Notes under the pieces: generated by a model | What the model was told of the DNA's origin: nothing | The model's database searches: none | What the model saw: only the letters and a program-made list of their open reading frames with translations | Assembly: GCF_000968135.1 (NCBI RefSeq) | Contig: NZ_FO538765.1 | Span: forward strand, 744,001-808,000 | Origin: Magnetospira sp. QH-2 | GTDB lineage: Bacteria > Pseudomonadota > Alphaproteobacteria > Rhodospirillales > Magnetospiraceae | DNA: 64,000 nt | Direction: 5' to 3' | Position numbers and translations under genes: made by a program | In this document: positions 10,849-20,809 of the stretch, piece by piece | Numbering within the stretch: position 1 is the first letter of the stretch | How the letters are laid out: each line of letters opens with the position of its first letter

Positions 10849-11483
10849 GCGGGGGTCCCCGGGTTCAGGAATTCATACAGGCTCATGAGCATCCCGGCGG
10901 TGGCGCCCCAGATGTAATGATCCTCGTAGGGCATGGCATGAAACATATGTTCCGCGCCGTTGACCGTATGCCGATGGCGTTGGTGATTGGCCGGGTCGAG
11001 CAAATGGTCCAGCGGTACCTCGAAGGCCTGAGCGACCTCGAAGGGATCCAGGCGCAGGGTAAAGGGCGGCGAGATGATACCGACCACCGGGGTGACGCGG
11101 AAACCGGTGCGGGTCTCGTAATCGTCCAGCAGTCCGATGACCGAAACTTGGCGCCGGTGCAGGCCGACCTCTTCTTCGGTCTCGCGCAGGGCGGCATTGA
11201 TGGCGCCTTGATGAGATCCGCTGACGTCAATGTCTTCGATACGACCACCGGGAAAGCTGATCTGCCCCGGGTGGTGTTCCAGGTGATCGGTGCGCTGGGT
11301 GAGCAAAACCGTGAGACCATCCGTGCGATCGACCAGGGGGATCAACACCGCTGCGGGACACAGATCGGCTTTGGGGCGCATGTGCGGATTGAGTTCCCGA
11401 TCCCCTCGGGGAGGCGGAAGCTGTTCGTCGGGGGTCGAAAATGCGCCACCCGTAAATCGTTCGATGATCGCCTGCCGGTTCAC
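10845..11483 (-). CDS. Nudix hydrolase, CoA pyrophosphatase type
   Basis: A 212-residue Nudix enzyme. It combines the CoA-pyrophosphatase signature 'LLTQRTDHLEHHPGQISFPGGR' (split across two segments) with a Nudix box running from GGRIED to RETEEEVGL, with the expected spacing. The likely reaction is cleavage of coenzyme A or its derivatives to phosphopantetheine and 3',5'-ADP. Length is normal for this branch. It is followed by the DUF6111-like gene and cca with overlaps. Confidence 0.88.
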   Translation of the reverse strand: MNRQAIIERFTGGAFSTPDEQLPPPRGDRELNPHMRPKADLCPAAVLIPLVDRTDGLTVLLTQRTDHLEHHPGQISFPGGRIEDIDVSGSHQGAINAALRETEEEVGLHRRQVSVIGLLDDYETRTGFRVTPVVGIISPPFTLRLDPFEVAQAFEVPLDHLLDPANHQRHRHTVNGAEHMFHAMPYEDHYIWGATAGMLMSLYEFLNPGTPA

Positions 11484-11492
11484 GCTTGTCCG

Positions 11493-12035
11493 TTATTCTT
11501 CCAAGGCGCCCAGGGGAAAAAAGCTGCCCATGCTCCAGATACCGTATTGGGATTCCCCGTCGAGTCGTTCCTCGATTCCCAATTCCACCAATTCATAATA
11601 CACGGAGCGTGATAAACGTGCATCCAACCCGGGACGAACTTCCACATAGGGGATGGATTGGCCGGTTTTCTCGTCAGCAACAAGGCGCAGGGGGTGGTCG
11701 CCGCAAAGCGTCACCATTTCGTCAACATTGGTGCGCACACTGACCGCTTGCTCGCGGCCCGATTGGCAGGTGAACAGCTCAACGGCGACAAAAGGGACGT
11801 CTTCCACCTCGATGCGCCCCATCTCCGCTGGGGTGATCATCCAGTAGGATCCGTCTTCCTCTCGATGCAATACTGAGGCGAATAAGCAAACCAACTCTTT
11901 CCGACCGATGGGAGAGCCGTGATAATACCAAGTGCCGTCCCTTGCGATGCGGATGTCCAGCTCCCCACATAATACCGGAGCCGATCCCGACTCGGATGCA
12001 GGGGCGGCGGCGAGTTGCGAGGGCGCAGGCTTCAT
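11493..12035 (-). CDS. DUF1285 family protein
   Basis: A 180-residue soluble protein whose body, from 'LDIRIARDGTWYYHGSPIGRK' through 'YWMITPAEMGRIEVEDVPF' to 'YVEVRPGLDARLSRSVYYEL', matches the DUF1285 family as I recall it. No catalytic motif is visible. It is the first gene of the leftward cluster and lies nine bases upstream of the Nudix gene, so the two are probably co-transcribed. It is divergent from the MoxR operon. Confidence 0.82.
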   Translation of the reverse strand: MKPAPSQLAAAPASESGSAPVLCGELDIRIARDGTWYYHGSPIGRKELVCLFASVLHREEDGSYWMITPAEMGRIEVEDVPFVAVELFTCQSGREQAVSVRTNVDEMVTLCGDHPLRLVADEKTGQSIPYVEVRPGLDARLSRSVYYELVELGIEERLDGESQYGIWSMGSFFPLGALEE

Positions 12036-12094
12036 GAAGATCCGGTCCTTCCGGTGTCTTGAGCAAGGGGCGAAATCACGGAGTGGATATCGGC

Positions 12095-13108
12095 ATGGAT
12101 CATATGGGTACTGATAAAGCGGACGCCAAGGGTGAAGATGCGGTGGCGGCGGCGGAAGCTCTTGCGGCGCGATTGCACGAAGTGCGCCGCGCCCTGGGCG
12201 AGGTTATTTTTGGTCAGGAACAAGTGATCGAGGACGCCCTGGTTACCTTGCTGTCTGGCGGTCATGCGCTGCTGGTCGGCGTGCCGGGCCTGGGCAAGAC
12301 CCGATTGGTGGAAAGCCTGGGCGCGGTGATGGGCATGGAAGAACGCCGGGTGCAATTCACCCCCGATTTGATGCCCGCCGATATCCTGGGATCGGAAGTG
12401 CTGGAAGAACCGGAGCCGGGCAAGCGCGCCTTCCGCTTTCTACCCGGTCCCGTCTTCAGTCAATTGCTGATGGCCGACGAGATCAACCGGGCCAGCCCGC
12501 GCACCCAATCGGCCCTCTTGCAGGCCATGCAGGAAGGCCGGGTCTCGGTGGCCGGGCATTATCACGACCTACCGCGTCCGTTCCATGTTCTGGCGACGCA
12601 GAATCCGTTGGAACAGGAAGGCACCTATCCGCTGCCCGAAGCTCAGTTGGACCGCTTTTTGATGCAAATCGATGTGACCTATCCCGAACTCGAAGCGGAA
12701 AAGCGGGTGCTCAGCGTGACCACCGGCAGCAACCAGGGCCGCGTTGGCACGGTCATGACGGCTCGGGATCTGCTCGCCGCCCAGGACATGGTTCGCGCCA
12801 TGCCGGTGGGCGAGAGCGTGTTGCAGGCCATTCTCGACCTGACCCGCGCCGGGCGCCCGGGGGAGTCGGCGTCTGATGACGTTAACCGCCATGTGGCCTG
12901 GGGTCCCGGGCCCCGCGCCGGGCAGGCTTTGATGCTGGGGGTGCGGGCGCGGGCGTTGCTGGATGGCCGCTTGGCGCCGTCGGCGGAGGATGTGCGGGCC
13001 CTGGCCAAACCGATCCTGCGCCATCGCATGGCGTTGAATTTCGCCGCCCGGGCCGATGGGGTATCCTTGCAATCGATCATTGATGGGCTGTGCGACGCCC
13101 TGCCATGA
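12095..13108 (+). CDS. MoxR-family AAA+ ATPase
   Basis: A 337-residue AAA+ ATPase of the MoxR group. Walker A is 'GVPGLGKT', and Walker B sits in '[23 protein letters not shown]'. '[26 protein letters not shown]' is the typical sensor region. MoxR ATPases act as chaperones for VWA-domain proteins, and VWA-like genes follow directly. I chose the ATG at 12095 with CGGAG upstream; an upstream TTG at 12059 is less likely. Its stop overlaps the next start (ATGA). Confidence 0.9.
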   Translation: MDHMGTDKADAKGEDAVAAAEALAARLHEVRRALGEVIFGQEQVIEDALVTLLSGGHALLVGVPGLGKTRLVESLGAVMGMEERRVQFTPDLMPADILGSEVLEEPEPGKRAFRFLPGPVFSQLLMADEINRASPRTQSALLQAMQEGRVSVAGHYHDLPRPFHVLATQNPLEQEGTYPLPEAQLDRFLMQIDVTYPELEAEKRVLSVTTGSNQGRVGTVMTARDLLAAQDMVRAMPVGESVLQAILDLTRAGRPGESASDDVNRHVAWGPGPRAGQALMLGVRARALLDGRLAPSAEDVRALAKPILRHRMALNFAARADGVSLQSIIDGLCDALP

Positions 13109-13986
13109 CCGATCCTCTCTCTCCCGCCATTCACCGTCAGGCCGCCCATCTGGGCGAGGAACTGCCACCATTGCTGGCGGCGGCGACCCGCATTGCCGAT
13201 GGAGTTCGGGCGGGCTTGCACGGACGGCGGCGAGCCGGGCCCGGGGAATCCTTTTGGCAATACCGCCCCTATCAGTCCGGGGATTCGGCTCGACGGATCG
13301 ATTGGCGGCGCTCGGCCCGTTCCGATGATCTGTTCATCCGTGAAAAGGAATGGCAGGCCGCGCAGACGGTGCTCATGTGGTGCGACGGGTCGCCCTCCAT
13401 GGACTATCGCTCGACCCGAAATCTGCCCAGCAAGCGGGAACGGGCGGGGGTGCTCTGCCTGGCCCTGGCCCTGCTTTTGGCACGCGGTGGCGAGCGGGTG
13501 GGGCTGTTGGGAGAGGGCGAGCCTACCGGCGGCAGCCGCGAGACCCTGAGCCAGATGGCCCTGGCCTTGGATCACGGCGGTCCCGCCATGGGCGACCCCC
13601 GGGTACGGGCCGGGGTGATGTCCCACGCGCGAGTCTTGCTGTTTGGCGACCTGTTGACCGATCCCGAGACCCTGACCCGCGACTTGACCGAACTGGCGCG
13701 GCGCGGCGGTTGCGGCCATCTTGTCGTGATCCGTGATCCGGCGGAAGCTTCTTTGCCTTTCGATGGGCGTTATCGGGTCAGCGGCCCGGAGAACGAGGGC
13801 ACCCTGCGTGTTGGTCGCATCCAGAGCCTGCGTCCCGACTACCAGACAGCGGTGGCCGACCAGCGCGCCACGGTGGAGGCCCTGGTGCGGGACCTGGGCT
13901 GGACGCTGACCTGGCATCATACGGACCGACCGGTGGAGCCGATCCTGCTGGCGCTGTACGAGAATTTGGCGGCGGTACCGTGCTGA
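13105..13986 (+). CDS. DUF58 domain protein
   Basis: A 293-residue protein with the DUF58 signature 'SFWQYRPYQSGDSARRIDWRRSAR' and 'LFIREKEWQ'. A VWA-like fold follows, with a DxSxS metal motif in 'WCDGSPSMDY'. DUF58 proteins are partners of MoxR ATPases. There is no obvious membrane segment. The start overlaps moxR by four bases and the end overlaps the next gene by seven, so the set is translationally coupled. Confidence 0.88.
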   Translation: MTDPLSPAIHRQAAHLGEELPPLLAAATRIADGVRAGLHGRRRAGPGESFWQYRPYQSGDSARRIDWRRSARSDDLFIREKEWQAAQTVLMWCDGSPSMDYRSTRNLPSKRERAGVLCLALALLLARGGERVGLLGEGEPTGGSRETLSQMALALDHGGPAMGDPRVRAGVMSHARVLLFGDLLTDPETLTRDLTELARRGGCGHLVVIRDPAEASLPFDGRYRVSGPENEGTLRVGRIQSLRPDYQTAVADQRATVEALVRDLGWTLTWHHTDRPVEPILLALYENLAAVPC

Positions 13987-16637
13987 GCGTCCTCGGATTC
14001 ACCTTTGCCGCGCCCTGGGCGCTGGTGGCGCTTATCGCCGTGCCGTTGCTGCTGCCTCTATTACGGCTGATGCCGCCGCCGGCGCGGGAGCTGCGCTTTC
14101 CAGCGATTCGTTTCTTGTTCGGGCTGCCGGGCACCGAGGAGACGTCGGCGCGCACCCCCTGGTGGCTGGTGCTGTTGCGATTGCTGCTGCTGCTCTGCCT
14201 GATTATCGGGGCCGCGCGTCCATTACTGGGTTCCCTGGACCCGGAGGGAGGTCAGGGGCCGGTCTTGCTGGTGGTCGATGATGGCTGGGCGGCGGCACGA
14301 AACTGGCCCGCCCGACAGCGCATGATGAGCGACCTGGTATCGCGATTGGAGCCCCAGGGGCGCGCCTTGGTTTTGCTCACCACCGCCCCGGCCAAGGTTG
14401 GGGGCGATGTTCCCGCCCCCCGGCGCCTGACCCCCGGTGGCGCCCGCCAGACACTCAAGGATCTGCAACCCCACCCCTGGCCCACGGATCGCGCGGGCGC
14501 CTCGGACCAACTGACCCAATGGCTCGTCGATCAACCGGACTTCAAAGCCGACACGGTCTGGCTGTCGGATAGCCTGCAAGAAGAAGACCCCAAAAGCCTG
14601 GTCGAACTGTTGTCATCCCTGGGAGAGGTCAGCCTGCATCGTGATGGGGTGCCGCTGGTCCGTCTGCTGCCACCCGAGCGGGACGGGGACGGACTACGCC
14701 TGGCGGCTCGACGACTGGCGGACAATGAATCCATCACCGCACGGGTGCAATTGCGCGATGGGGCGGGGACCCTGCTGGATCGGATCGATCTGACGTTCGC
14801 GCCGGGAGAAAGCGACGCGGTCGCCACCGCGCGCCCCCCTGCCGAACTGGCCCGGCAATTGGCTCGGTTGGACCTGGCGGTAGATGGGGCGGCGCGGACG
14901 GTGGGTGGCCTATACCTGCTTGATGATTCCTGGCGTCGTCACCCGGTGGGGCTGGCCACCTTTGATGGCGACGGCAGCGCTTCCCGGGTGCTTGATCCAT
15001 TGCACTATTTGTCCCGCGCCCTGGACGGCACGGAAGATGTGCGGCGAGGACCCTTGAACGATCTGCGGCAGCGTCCCCTGGCTTTGCTGGTGTTGGCCGA
15101 TCCGCCACCATTGTCTGATGCTCGACTGGCGGACCTGAATGGTTGGATCCGCCAGGGCGGCGTCCTGCTTCGATTTGCCGGACCGCGTTTGGCCGATGCG
15201 CCGAGCCTGCCTCTGCCGGTGGACCTGCGCGCCGGGGACCGATTGTTGGGTGGCAAGCTTTCCTGGACCAAGCCTTTGTCCCTGGCGGCATTCCCCGACG
15301 ATGGTCCTTTCGCGGGACTGGCCGTGCCGAGCGATATCAAAGTGCGCCGACAAGTGCTGGCTCGCCCGGAATCGGTGTTGCTTGCCCGTGTTTGGGCGCG
15401 GTTGAAAGATGGTACGCCGCTTGTTACCGCCCGGCGACAAGGGCGCGGCTGGCTGGTTCTCTTCCATACCACCGCCGATCCCCGTTGGAGCGATTTGCCT
15501 CTGTCCGGGCTGTTCGTGGAGATGATGCGCCGAATGGCACGGCTGGGGCCGGGTACCGCGGCGGCCCCCCAAAACGGGGAACAGCTATCCGCCGCGACCC
15601 TGTTGAACGGCTTTGGCCAATTGACCGACGTAGCGCCGGGCACCGCGACCTTGATCATGGGAGAGCCCGAAGCGGCGGCACCGGGTCTTTATGGACGGCC
15701 CCATCCTCTGGCCGTGGTCAACTTATCTTGGGACGAAGACCGCTTCCGGGGCCTCGAACCGCCCGCCACGGCGCGTCTGGCTGGTTATGGCAGCGAACCG
15801 GCGCGGGACTTGAGCGGGGTCCTATGGACCGCGGCCATGGTCTTGCTGCTGATCGATATGACCTTGTCCCTTTGGGCCCGAGGCTTGGCGGTGGCCGGAG
15901 TCATGTTGCTTTTCGCGGTCCCGGCCATGGCCGCGCCGGATCCATCGGCCTTGGCCAATCAACAACGCCTGGGTTACGTGGTCAGTGGCGATGCGCAGGT
16001 GGATGAAACGGCCAAAGCGGGAATGAACGGGCTCACCTGGATGGTCATGCGCCGCACTTCGGTACAACTGGCCGAGCCCTTGATGGTGAATCCGGCGACC
16101 GATGATCTGGCCTTGTTTCCGCTCATCTACTGGCCGTTGCCCGCCTCGCCGACGCCTTTGAATGCGGAGACCGCGCGGCGGGTGGAAGGATACCTGCGCC
16201 GAGGCGGGTTGATCCTGTTCGACGGGCGTGGCCTGCTGGCCCGGGACTCCGGCGAGCGATTGCGCCGCCTGACGGGGCCGTTGCGCGTTCCCCGGCTGAT
16301 GAGCCTGCCCGCCGGTCATGTGCTCGGGCGCAGTTTCTATCTATTACAGACCTTTCCCGGACGCCTGGACAGCGGAGCCCTGTGGGTGGAGCGACCCGAC
16401 CAACGCACCAACGACGGCGTGGCGACGGTGATCGTCGGTGACAATGATTGGGCGGCGGCTTGGGCGGTGGACGAGACCCTGCGTCCGCTGCATGCGGTTT
16501 CCCCCGGGGGTGAGCGGCAGCGGGAACTGGCCTTTCGCTTTGGCATCAATCTGGTGATGGTCGCCCTGACCGGCAACTATAAGGGGGATCAGGTGCATCT
16601 GGATGCCATCCTGGAAAGGTTGTCCGATGATTGGTGA
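13980..16637 (+). CDS. membrane protein with BatA-like N terminus and DUF4159 C-terminal domain
   Basis: An 885-residue protein starting with GTG at 13980. The N terminus has two hydrophobic helices (about residues 5-25 and 58-80) with the 'RELRFPAIRFLFGLP' segment seen in BatA-like aerotolerance proteins. A large soluble region follows, then another membrane helix pair near residues 615-650. The C-terminal part ('QRLGYVVSGDAQVDETAKAGMNGL', later 'GGLILFDGRG') matches DUF4159. It is probably anchored in the inner membrane with a periplasmic portion. The function of this widespread alphaproteobacterial operon is not established. Confidence 0.82.
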   Translation: MLSVLGFTFAAPWALVALIAVPLLLPLLRLMPPPARELRFPAIRFLFGLPGTEETSARTPWWLVLLRLLLLLCLIIGAARPLLGSLDPEGGQGPVLLVVDDGWAAARNWPARQRMMSDLVSRLEPQGRALVLLTTAPAKVGGDVPAPRRLTPGGARQTLKDLQPHPWPTDRAGASDQLTQWLVDQPDFKADTVWLSDSLQEEDPKSLVELLSSLGEVSLHRDGVPLVRLLPPERDGDGLRLAARRLADNESITARVQLRDGAGTLLDRIDLTFAPGESDAVATARPPAELARQLARLDLAVDGAARTVGGLYLLDDSWRRHPVGLATFDGDGSASRVLDPLHYLSRALDGTEDVRRGPLNDLRQRPLALLVLADPPPLSDARLADLNGWIRQGGVLLRFAGPRLADAPSLPLPVDLRAGDRLLGGKLSWTKPLSLAAFPDDGPFAGLAVPSDIKVRRQVLARPESVLLARVWARLKDGTPLVTARRQGRGWLVLFHTTADPRWSDLPLSGLFVEMMRRMARLGPGTAAAPQNGEQLSAATLLNGFGQLTDVAPGTATLIMGEPEAAAPGLYGRPHPLAVVNLSWDEDRFRGLEPPATARLAGYGSEPARDLSGVLWTAAMVLLLIDMTLSLWARGLAVAGVMLLFAVPAMAAPDPSALANQQRLGYVVSGDAQVDETAKAGMNGLTWMVMRRTSVQLAEPLMVNPATDDLALFPLIYWPLPASPTPLNAETARRVEGYLRRGGLILFDGRGLLARDSGERLRRLTGPLRVPRLMSLPAGHVLGRSFYLLQTFPGRLDSGALWVERPDQRTNDGVATVIVGDNDWAAAWAVDETLRPLHAVSPGGERQRELAFRFGINLVMVALTGNYKGDQVHLDAILERLSDDW

Positions 16638-18666
16638 ATGGATCTTCGAGCCGCTGATCCCCTGGTCCTGGTGGGGCGGATTCGCCGTGATTGCACTGGT
16701 CTTGTTGGTTTGGATGCTCATCCGGCGGGCCCGGGGCAGCGCTTGGCGGGCCCTCGTCCTATTGCTGCTTCTGCTGGCCTTGGCCGGGCCACGGGCGCAG
16801 TGGCAGGAGCGTGAACCACTGCCCGACATCGCCCTGATGCTGATTGATCAATCCGCCAGTCAGGAGCTGGAGAACCGTCGGCAACAGACCGAAGAAGCCG
16901 TTGCCCGACTGCGCCAGACCACCGGGGGCCTTACCGACCTGGAATGGCGTGAGGTGCGGGTGGGCGACGATGCCAATGGCGACGGGACCCGAGTCGCGGT
17001 TGCTCTGCGACGGGCCATGGCCGATCTGCCGCCGGACCGCTTCGCCGGGGCGGTGCTGGTCACCGATGGTCAGGACCGGGATCCGTCAGCCCTGGCGGAC
17101 CAACCACTTCCGGGCCCTGTACATCTGTTGTTGACCGGTCGTCCCCATGCCCGCGACCGGCGGATCGAGATCACCGCCGCGCCCGCCTTCGGCATGGTCG
17201 ACAAGACTGTTCCCCTGACGCTGCGGGTGCTCGATCCGGGTGCGCCGCCCAATAGCCGTTTGAGCGTGACCCTGCGCTTGGACGGGCAGCCCTGGCAAAC
17301 CATTGCCGTTCGCACCGGTCGTGAACAGACCCTTGATCTACCACTGTCCCATGCCGGGCCGTTGGTCGTCGAGGCCGAGGTGCCGACTCTGGAAGGTGAG
17401 GTATCGGCGTTGAACAACCGGGCAGCAAGGGTGGTGACAGGCGTACGCGACCGGTTGCAGGTCCTGCTGGTTTCCGGGCGCCCCCATCCGGGACAACGGG
17501 TCTGGCGCAATCTGTTGAAATCCGACCCGGGGGTGGATCTGGTGCATTTCACCATCCTGCGTCCGGCCAGCCGTATTGACCCGACGCCCTTGCGGGAACT
17601 GGCCTTGATCAGCTTCCCGACTCAGGAACTGTTCGAGGAGCGCCTGGACGATTTCGATCTGGTGATTTTTGATCGCTATGTGGTGCGGCACCTGATGGCG
17701 CCGGAGTATTACCGCAACCTGGTGGACTACGTGGAAACAGGCGGCGCCTTCCTGCTGGCCGCCGGACCGGAGTTCGCCGGCGAGGGCAGTCCCGCCGCCA
17801 CCGACCTGGGCGATCTGCTGCCGGCCTTGCCCGAAACAGGTCGGGTATTGGAACAACCCTATCGTCCCCGGGCCAGCAAGATCGGTCTGCGTCATCCGGT
17901 CACCGAGCCGCTACGGGGCAGCGAACCGGGACGTTGGCACCGCATCATCGCCGGGGCGGCGCGCCGTGGCGAGGTGGTGATGGAAGGACCCGACGATCTG
18001 CCTTTGCTGATTCTCGATCGCCAGGGAGACGGGCGGGTGGCTTTGATGCTCAGTGATCAGGTGTGGCTATGGGCCCGCGGCCATGACGGCGGTGGCCCTC
18101 ATGGGGAATTGCTGCGCCGCCTGATCCATTGGCTGATGAAGGAACCGGACCTGGAGGAGGAACGCCTTACCGCGCGCATGATTGAAGGAGAGCTCCGCAT
18201 GCGGCTGCGGACTCTGGAAGAAGCCACAAAGCCCCAGGTCCGGGTCATCGCGCCAGATGGATCCGAGCAACGGTTGGCCTTTGAGACGGTCAACCCCGGC
18301 CGCTTCGAAGCCCGCCTGGCCGCGCCTTTGCCCGGCACTTATCAGGTGACAAGCGGTTCCTTGAGCACCCTGGCAGTCGGACCGGAAACGCCGGAATTCG
18401 GCGAACCCCGGGCCACGGCGGAAAAGTTGGCCCCCCTCGTGGAGCGCACCGGCGGCGCGGTGGTGGTGCTAAATGAAGAGGGCATTCCCGCCATTCAACG
18501 CCGTCGGGTGGGCGGAGCGCAGAAGGGGCGTGGCTGGATTGGCCTGCAACGCAACGGCGTGACCAAGGTTACCGGAGCCCGCGACCTGCCCTTGTTGCCC
18601 GGCCTACTGTTCGCTTTGGTCATGATCGGGGGGCTGGGTGTTGCATGGTGGCGGGAAGGGCGTTGA
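16627..18666 (+). CDS. membrane protein with VWA-like / glutamine amidotransferase-like regions
   Basis: A 679-residue protein with two N-terminal membrane helices (about 15-37 and 44-62) and one at the C terminus (about 648-670). After the first helices, 'IALMLIDQSASQEL' carries a DxSxS metal-site pattern and 'VTDGQDRD' fits a VWA fold. The region around 'DFDLVIFDRYV' to 'GGAFLLAAGPEF' resembles the class I glutamine amidotransferase-like fold seen in homologues, without a clear catalytic triad. I chose the ATG at 16627, overlapping the preceding gene by 11 bases. It ends the MoxR operon. Confidence 0.78.
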   Translation: MIGEWIFEPLIPWSWWGGFAVIALVLLVWMLIRRARGSAWRALVLLLLLLALAGPRAQWQEREPLPDIALMLIDQSASQELENRRQQTEEAVARLRQTTGGLTDLEWREVRVGDDANGDGTRVAVALRRAMADLPPDRFAGAVLVTDGQDRDPSALADQPLPGPVHLLLTGRPHARDRRIEITAAPAFGMVDKTVPLTLRVLDPGAPPNSRLSVTLRLDGQPWQTIAVRTGREQTLDLPLSHAGPLVVEAEVPTLEGEVSALNNRAARVVTGVRDRLQVLLVSGRPHPGQRVWRNLLKSDPGVDLVHFTILRPASRIDPTPLRELALISFPTQELFEERLDDFDLVIFDRYVVRHLMAPEYYRNLVDYVETGGAFLLAAGPEFAGEGSPAATDLGDLLPALPETGRVLEQPYRPRASKIGLRHPVTEPLRGSEPGRWHRIIAGAARRGEVVMEGPDDLPLLILDRQGDGRVALMLSDQVWLWARGHDGGGPHGELLRRLIHWLMKEPDLEEERLTARMIEGELRMRLRTLEEATKPQVRVIAPDGSEQRLAFETVNPGRFEARLAAPLPGTYQVTSGSLSTLAVGPETPEFGEPRATAEKLAPLVERTGGAVVVLNEEGIPAIQRRRVGGAQKGRGWIGLQRNGVTKVTGARDLPLLPGLLFALVMIGGLGVAWWREGR

Positions 18667-18768
18667 TCTTCCCATTCATGGGATAATCCTTCCCGTTCTC
18701 GGCTCTCGCGCGGTCTGTTCCGTTCCCCATATAAAGGGAAACGGAACCCCTTTCAGACGGAGGCCGCC

Positions 18769-19464
18769 ATGATCACCATCACCCCGTTCGCAGACCTGGG
18801 CCGTGCCGAGCATGGCTGGCTATCGGCCCGGTTTCATTTCAGTTTCGCCGAGTACGTGGACCCGAACCGCATGGGCTTCGGCCCCCTCCGAGTCTGGAAC
18901 GATGACCTGATCCGGTCCGGGGGCGGCTTTCCCATGCATCCCCACAGGGATATGGAAATCATCACCTATATCCGCCAAGGCGCGGTCAGCCACGAGGATA
19001 ATCTGGGTCACCAGGGTAAGACCGAAGCCGGGGATATCCAGGTAATGAGTGCCGGACGGGGCATCATCCATTCGGAATACAATCACGAGGACGAAGATCT
19101 GCGATTGTTCCAGATCTGGGTCCAGCCTCATACCCGGCACCTGGAGCCCCGATGGGAAAGCACCACCTTTCCCCGCGGGGACCGGCGCGGGCGGCTGGTC
19201 CCCGTGGCCTCTGGGCAAGGGATCCCCGATACCTTGATGATTCACCAAGACGCCACCCTCTATGCGGCGGATCTTGCCGAAGGGGATGAGGTCATCCATG
19301 ACCTGGTCCCTGGACGCCGTGCCTATCTGGTTCCAGCCCGGGGGTCGGTGAGTATCAACGGCGAATCGGTGGGCGAAAGGGACGGGGCGGCGGTCCGTGA
19401 TGTGGACAAGCTTCGGATCGTGGCCGTAAAGGACGCGGAACTTCTGCTGTTCGATCTGCCGTAA
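18769..19464 (+). CDS. pirin family protein
   Basis: A 231-residue bicupin. The N-terminal cupin shows 'FPMHPHRDMEIITYIRQGAVSHEDNLGH' (split here by several residues) with the metal-binding histidines. 'MSAGRGIIHSEYN' supplies the remaining His/Glu pair. Pirins bind iron; some have quercetin 2,3-dioxygenase activity and others act as regulators, so the physiological role here is open. ACGGAGG precedes the ATG. It appears to be a single-gene unit. Confidence 0.9.
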   Translation: MITITPFADLGRAEHGWLSARFHFSFAEYVDPNRMGFGPLRVWNDDLIRSGGGFPMHPHRDMEIITYIRQGAVSHEDNLGHQGKTEAGDIQVMSAGRGIIHSEYNHEDEDLRLFQIWVQPHTRHLEPRWESTTFPRGDRRGRLVPVASGQGIPDTLMIHQDATLYAADLAEGDEVIHDLVPGRRAYLVPARGSVSINGESVGERDGAAVRDVDKLRIVAVKDAELLLFDLP

Positions 19465-19530
19465 TTCCTCTTTCAACATGCGGTGGCAGGCGGGTACACT
19501 CGCGGAACAGATATCCGACTCGGAGGCTCC

Positions 19531-19857
19531 ATGCCGTTTGCTCGCCGCAATGCCGATGGCCACATCGAAGCCATGTATGATGCTCCGCAAGTGGGGGCCG
19601 AAGAGGAAGTCAGCGGGGATTCCCCCGAGGTGGTGGAGTTCCTGCTCGGCCAGGGACAGGCCGATTGGATATCATCCGATTTGGCTCTGGCCCGCGTGCT
19701 GGAGGACCTGATCGACGTTTTGTTGGAACGTCATGTGATCACCTTTTCCGATCTGCCCCCGGCGGCTCAGCAAAAGCTGATCACGCGCCGTGGCCTGCGC
19801 AAGGAATTGGACTATGTGGCCAGCCTGTTTCCCAGTGGCGACGAGGACGAATACTAA
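19531..19857 (+). CDS. 'tryptophan synthase subunit beta-like' small protein
   Basis: A 108-residue protein with CGGAGG upstream of its ATG. The pattern MPFARRNADGHIEAMY, then 'SPEVVEFLL', then 'DLALARVLEDLIDVLLERHVI' and 'FSDLPPAAQQKLITRR' is a conserved proteobacterial family. Databases misleadingly label it tryptophan synthase beta-like, although it has no PLP-binding site. It is acidic, soluble and mostly helical. Function is unknown. Confidence 0.8.
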   Translation: MPFARRNADGHIEAMYDAPQVGAEEEVSGDSPEVVEFLLGQGQADWISSDLALARVLEDLIDVLLERHVITFSDLPPAAQQKLITRRGLRKELDYVASLFPSGDEDEY

Positions 19858-20048
19858 AGCCTTCGGATGAGCTCCTTGGATTCTGCATGGCTCCCATGTG
19901 GAATCCGCATTTGTAAAATTTACGATATTGCAATATTGTTACGCCCGTGTTCCAGCGGTATTCAGTCGCCGGGACCTATTTTTTTGACTGCGTGTGACCC
20001 AAAGCCGGTCAGGGACTTGGGTCGACGCCGAGATCGGGGAATAAGAAT

Positions 20049-20255
20049 ATGACCGTTGAAGCTCGGGCCACGCTGTTGGCCTATCTCCAAGATCGTGCCC
20101 GTGAACTGTTGCAGGACGCCACCTCCGCCACCATGCCCACCGGTGCCGAACTGCGTGCCGAGGCTGAAGAGTTGATGGCTTTGCACGGGATCATCTCTCA
20201 TCGCGAGATGCCCGCTCAGGAACAGTTGAATCTGCGCTTCCCGCAGGCCGCCTGA
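20049..20255 (+). CDS. hypothetical small protein, 68 aa
   Basis: A 68-residue, helix-prone acidic protein (MTVEARATLLAYLQDRARE...) that I do not recognise. It has GGGAATAAG before the ATG and high-GC third positions like its neighbours. A terminator follows 48 bases downstream. No domain can be assigned. Confidence 0.5.
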   Translation: MTVEARATLLAYLQDRARELLQDATSATMPTGAELRAEAEELMALHGIISHREMPAQEQLNLRFPQAA

Positions 20256-20303
20256 TTTTTCGGCGTAAGCCGAATCTTAAGCATCGACCTCCTATAAGAC
20301 GGT

Positions 20304-20331
20304 ATCGGCTTTGGCCGGTGCCGATTTTTTT
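20304..20331 (+). terminator. rho-independent terminator
   Basis: ATCGGC (20304-20309) pairs with GCCGAT (20320-20325), followed by TTTTTTG. It is downstream of the 68-residue gene. Confidence 0.75.
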
Positions 20332-20416
20332 GTTGTTGCGGTGCTATCCCCTTTGCGGAACACTGTCATTGGATCGGTGAGATCAGGTTCAGACCCATTG
20401 TGCGGAGAACATCAGT

Positions 20417-20740
20417 ATGCGGAGTGATATGCGCACCTCCAACCGCCTGCGGTTTATGATGGAGACTGCGGTCAAACAGGCCAACCGGGAAATTCTCGAT
20501 CCGATGATTCCCGAACTCACGGCGGAAACCATCAAGCCCATTGTCGATGCCACCGCGCGGATGCGGGGCGAATACCTGATGGCGCTTTTCGCGGTCGCCG
20601 ACACGGTATCCTCGGGCAATCTGTCCATGAGCTCCGTCGAGCGTCTGCGCGAACTGCGCGTCGCCTACGACGAACTGGCCCACGCGTTCCAGGCCCTGGA
20701 AACAGCCATTGAGCGAGGGTACCTGACCGTAAAAGGGTAA
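20417..20740 (+). CDS. hypothetical protein, 107 aa
   Basis: A 107-residue soluble protein predicted to be almost entirely helical ('METAVKQANREILDPMIPELTAETIKPIVDATARMRG', read in pieces). It has no cysteine and no recognisable motif. Codon use matches the chromosome. It lies between a terminator and the MITE-like element and is probably monocistronic. I do not recognise the family. Confidence 0.6.
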   Translation: MRSDMRTSNRLRFMMETAVKQANREILDPMIPELTAETIKPIVDATARMRGEYLMALFAVADTVSSGNLSMSSVERLRELRVAYDELAHAFQALETAIERGYLTVKG

Positions 20741-20809
20741 GGTGGGGTCAGCGGCCCTCGAAGGCCGAGGGTGACCGGCATTGCATCATTTTCGAGAGTT
20801 AAAGTATCA

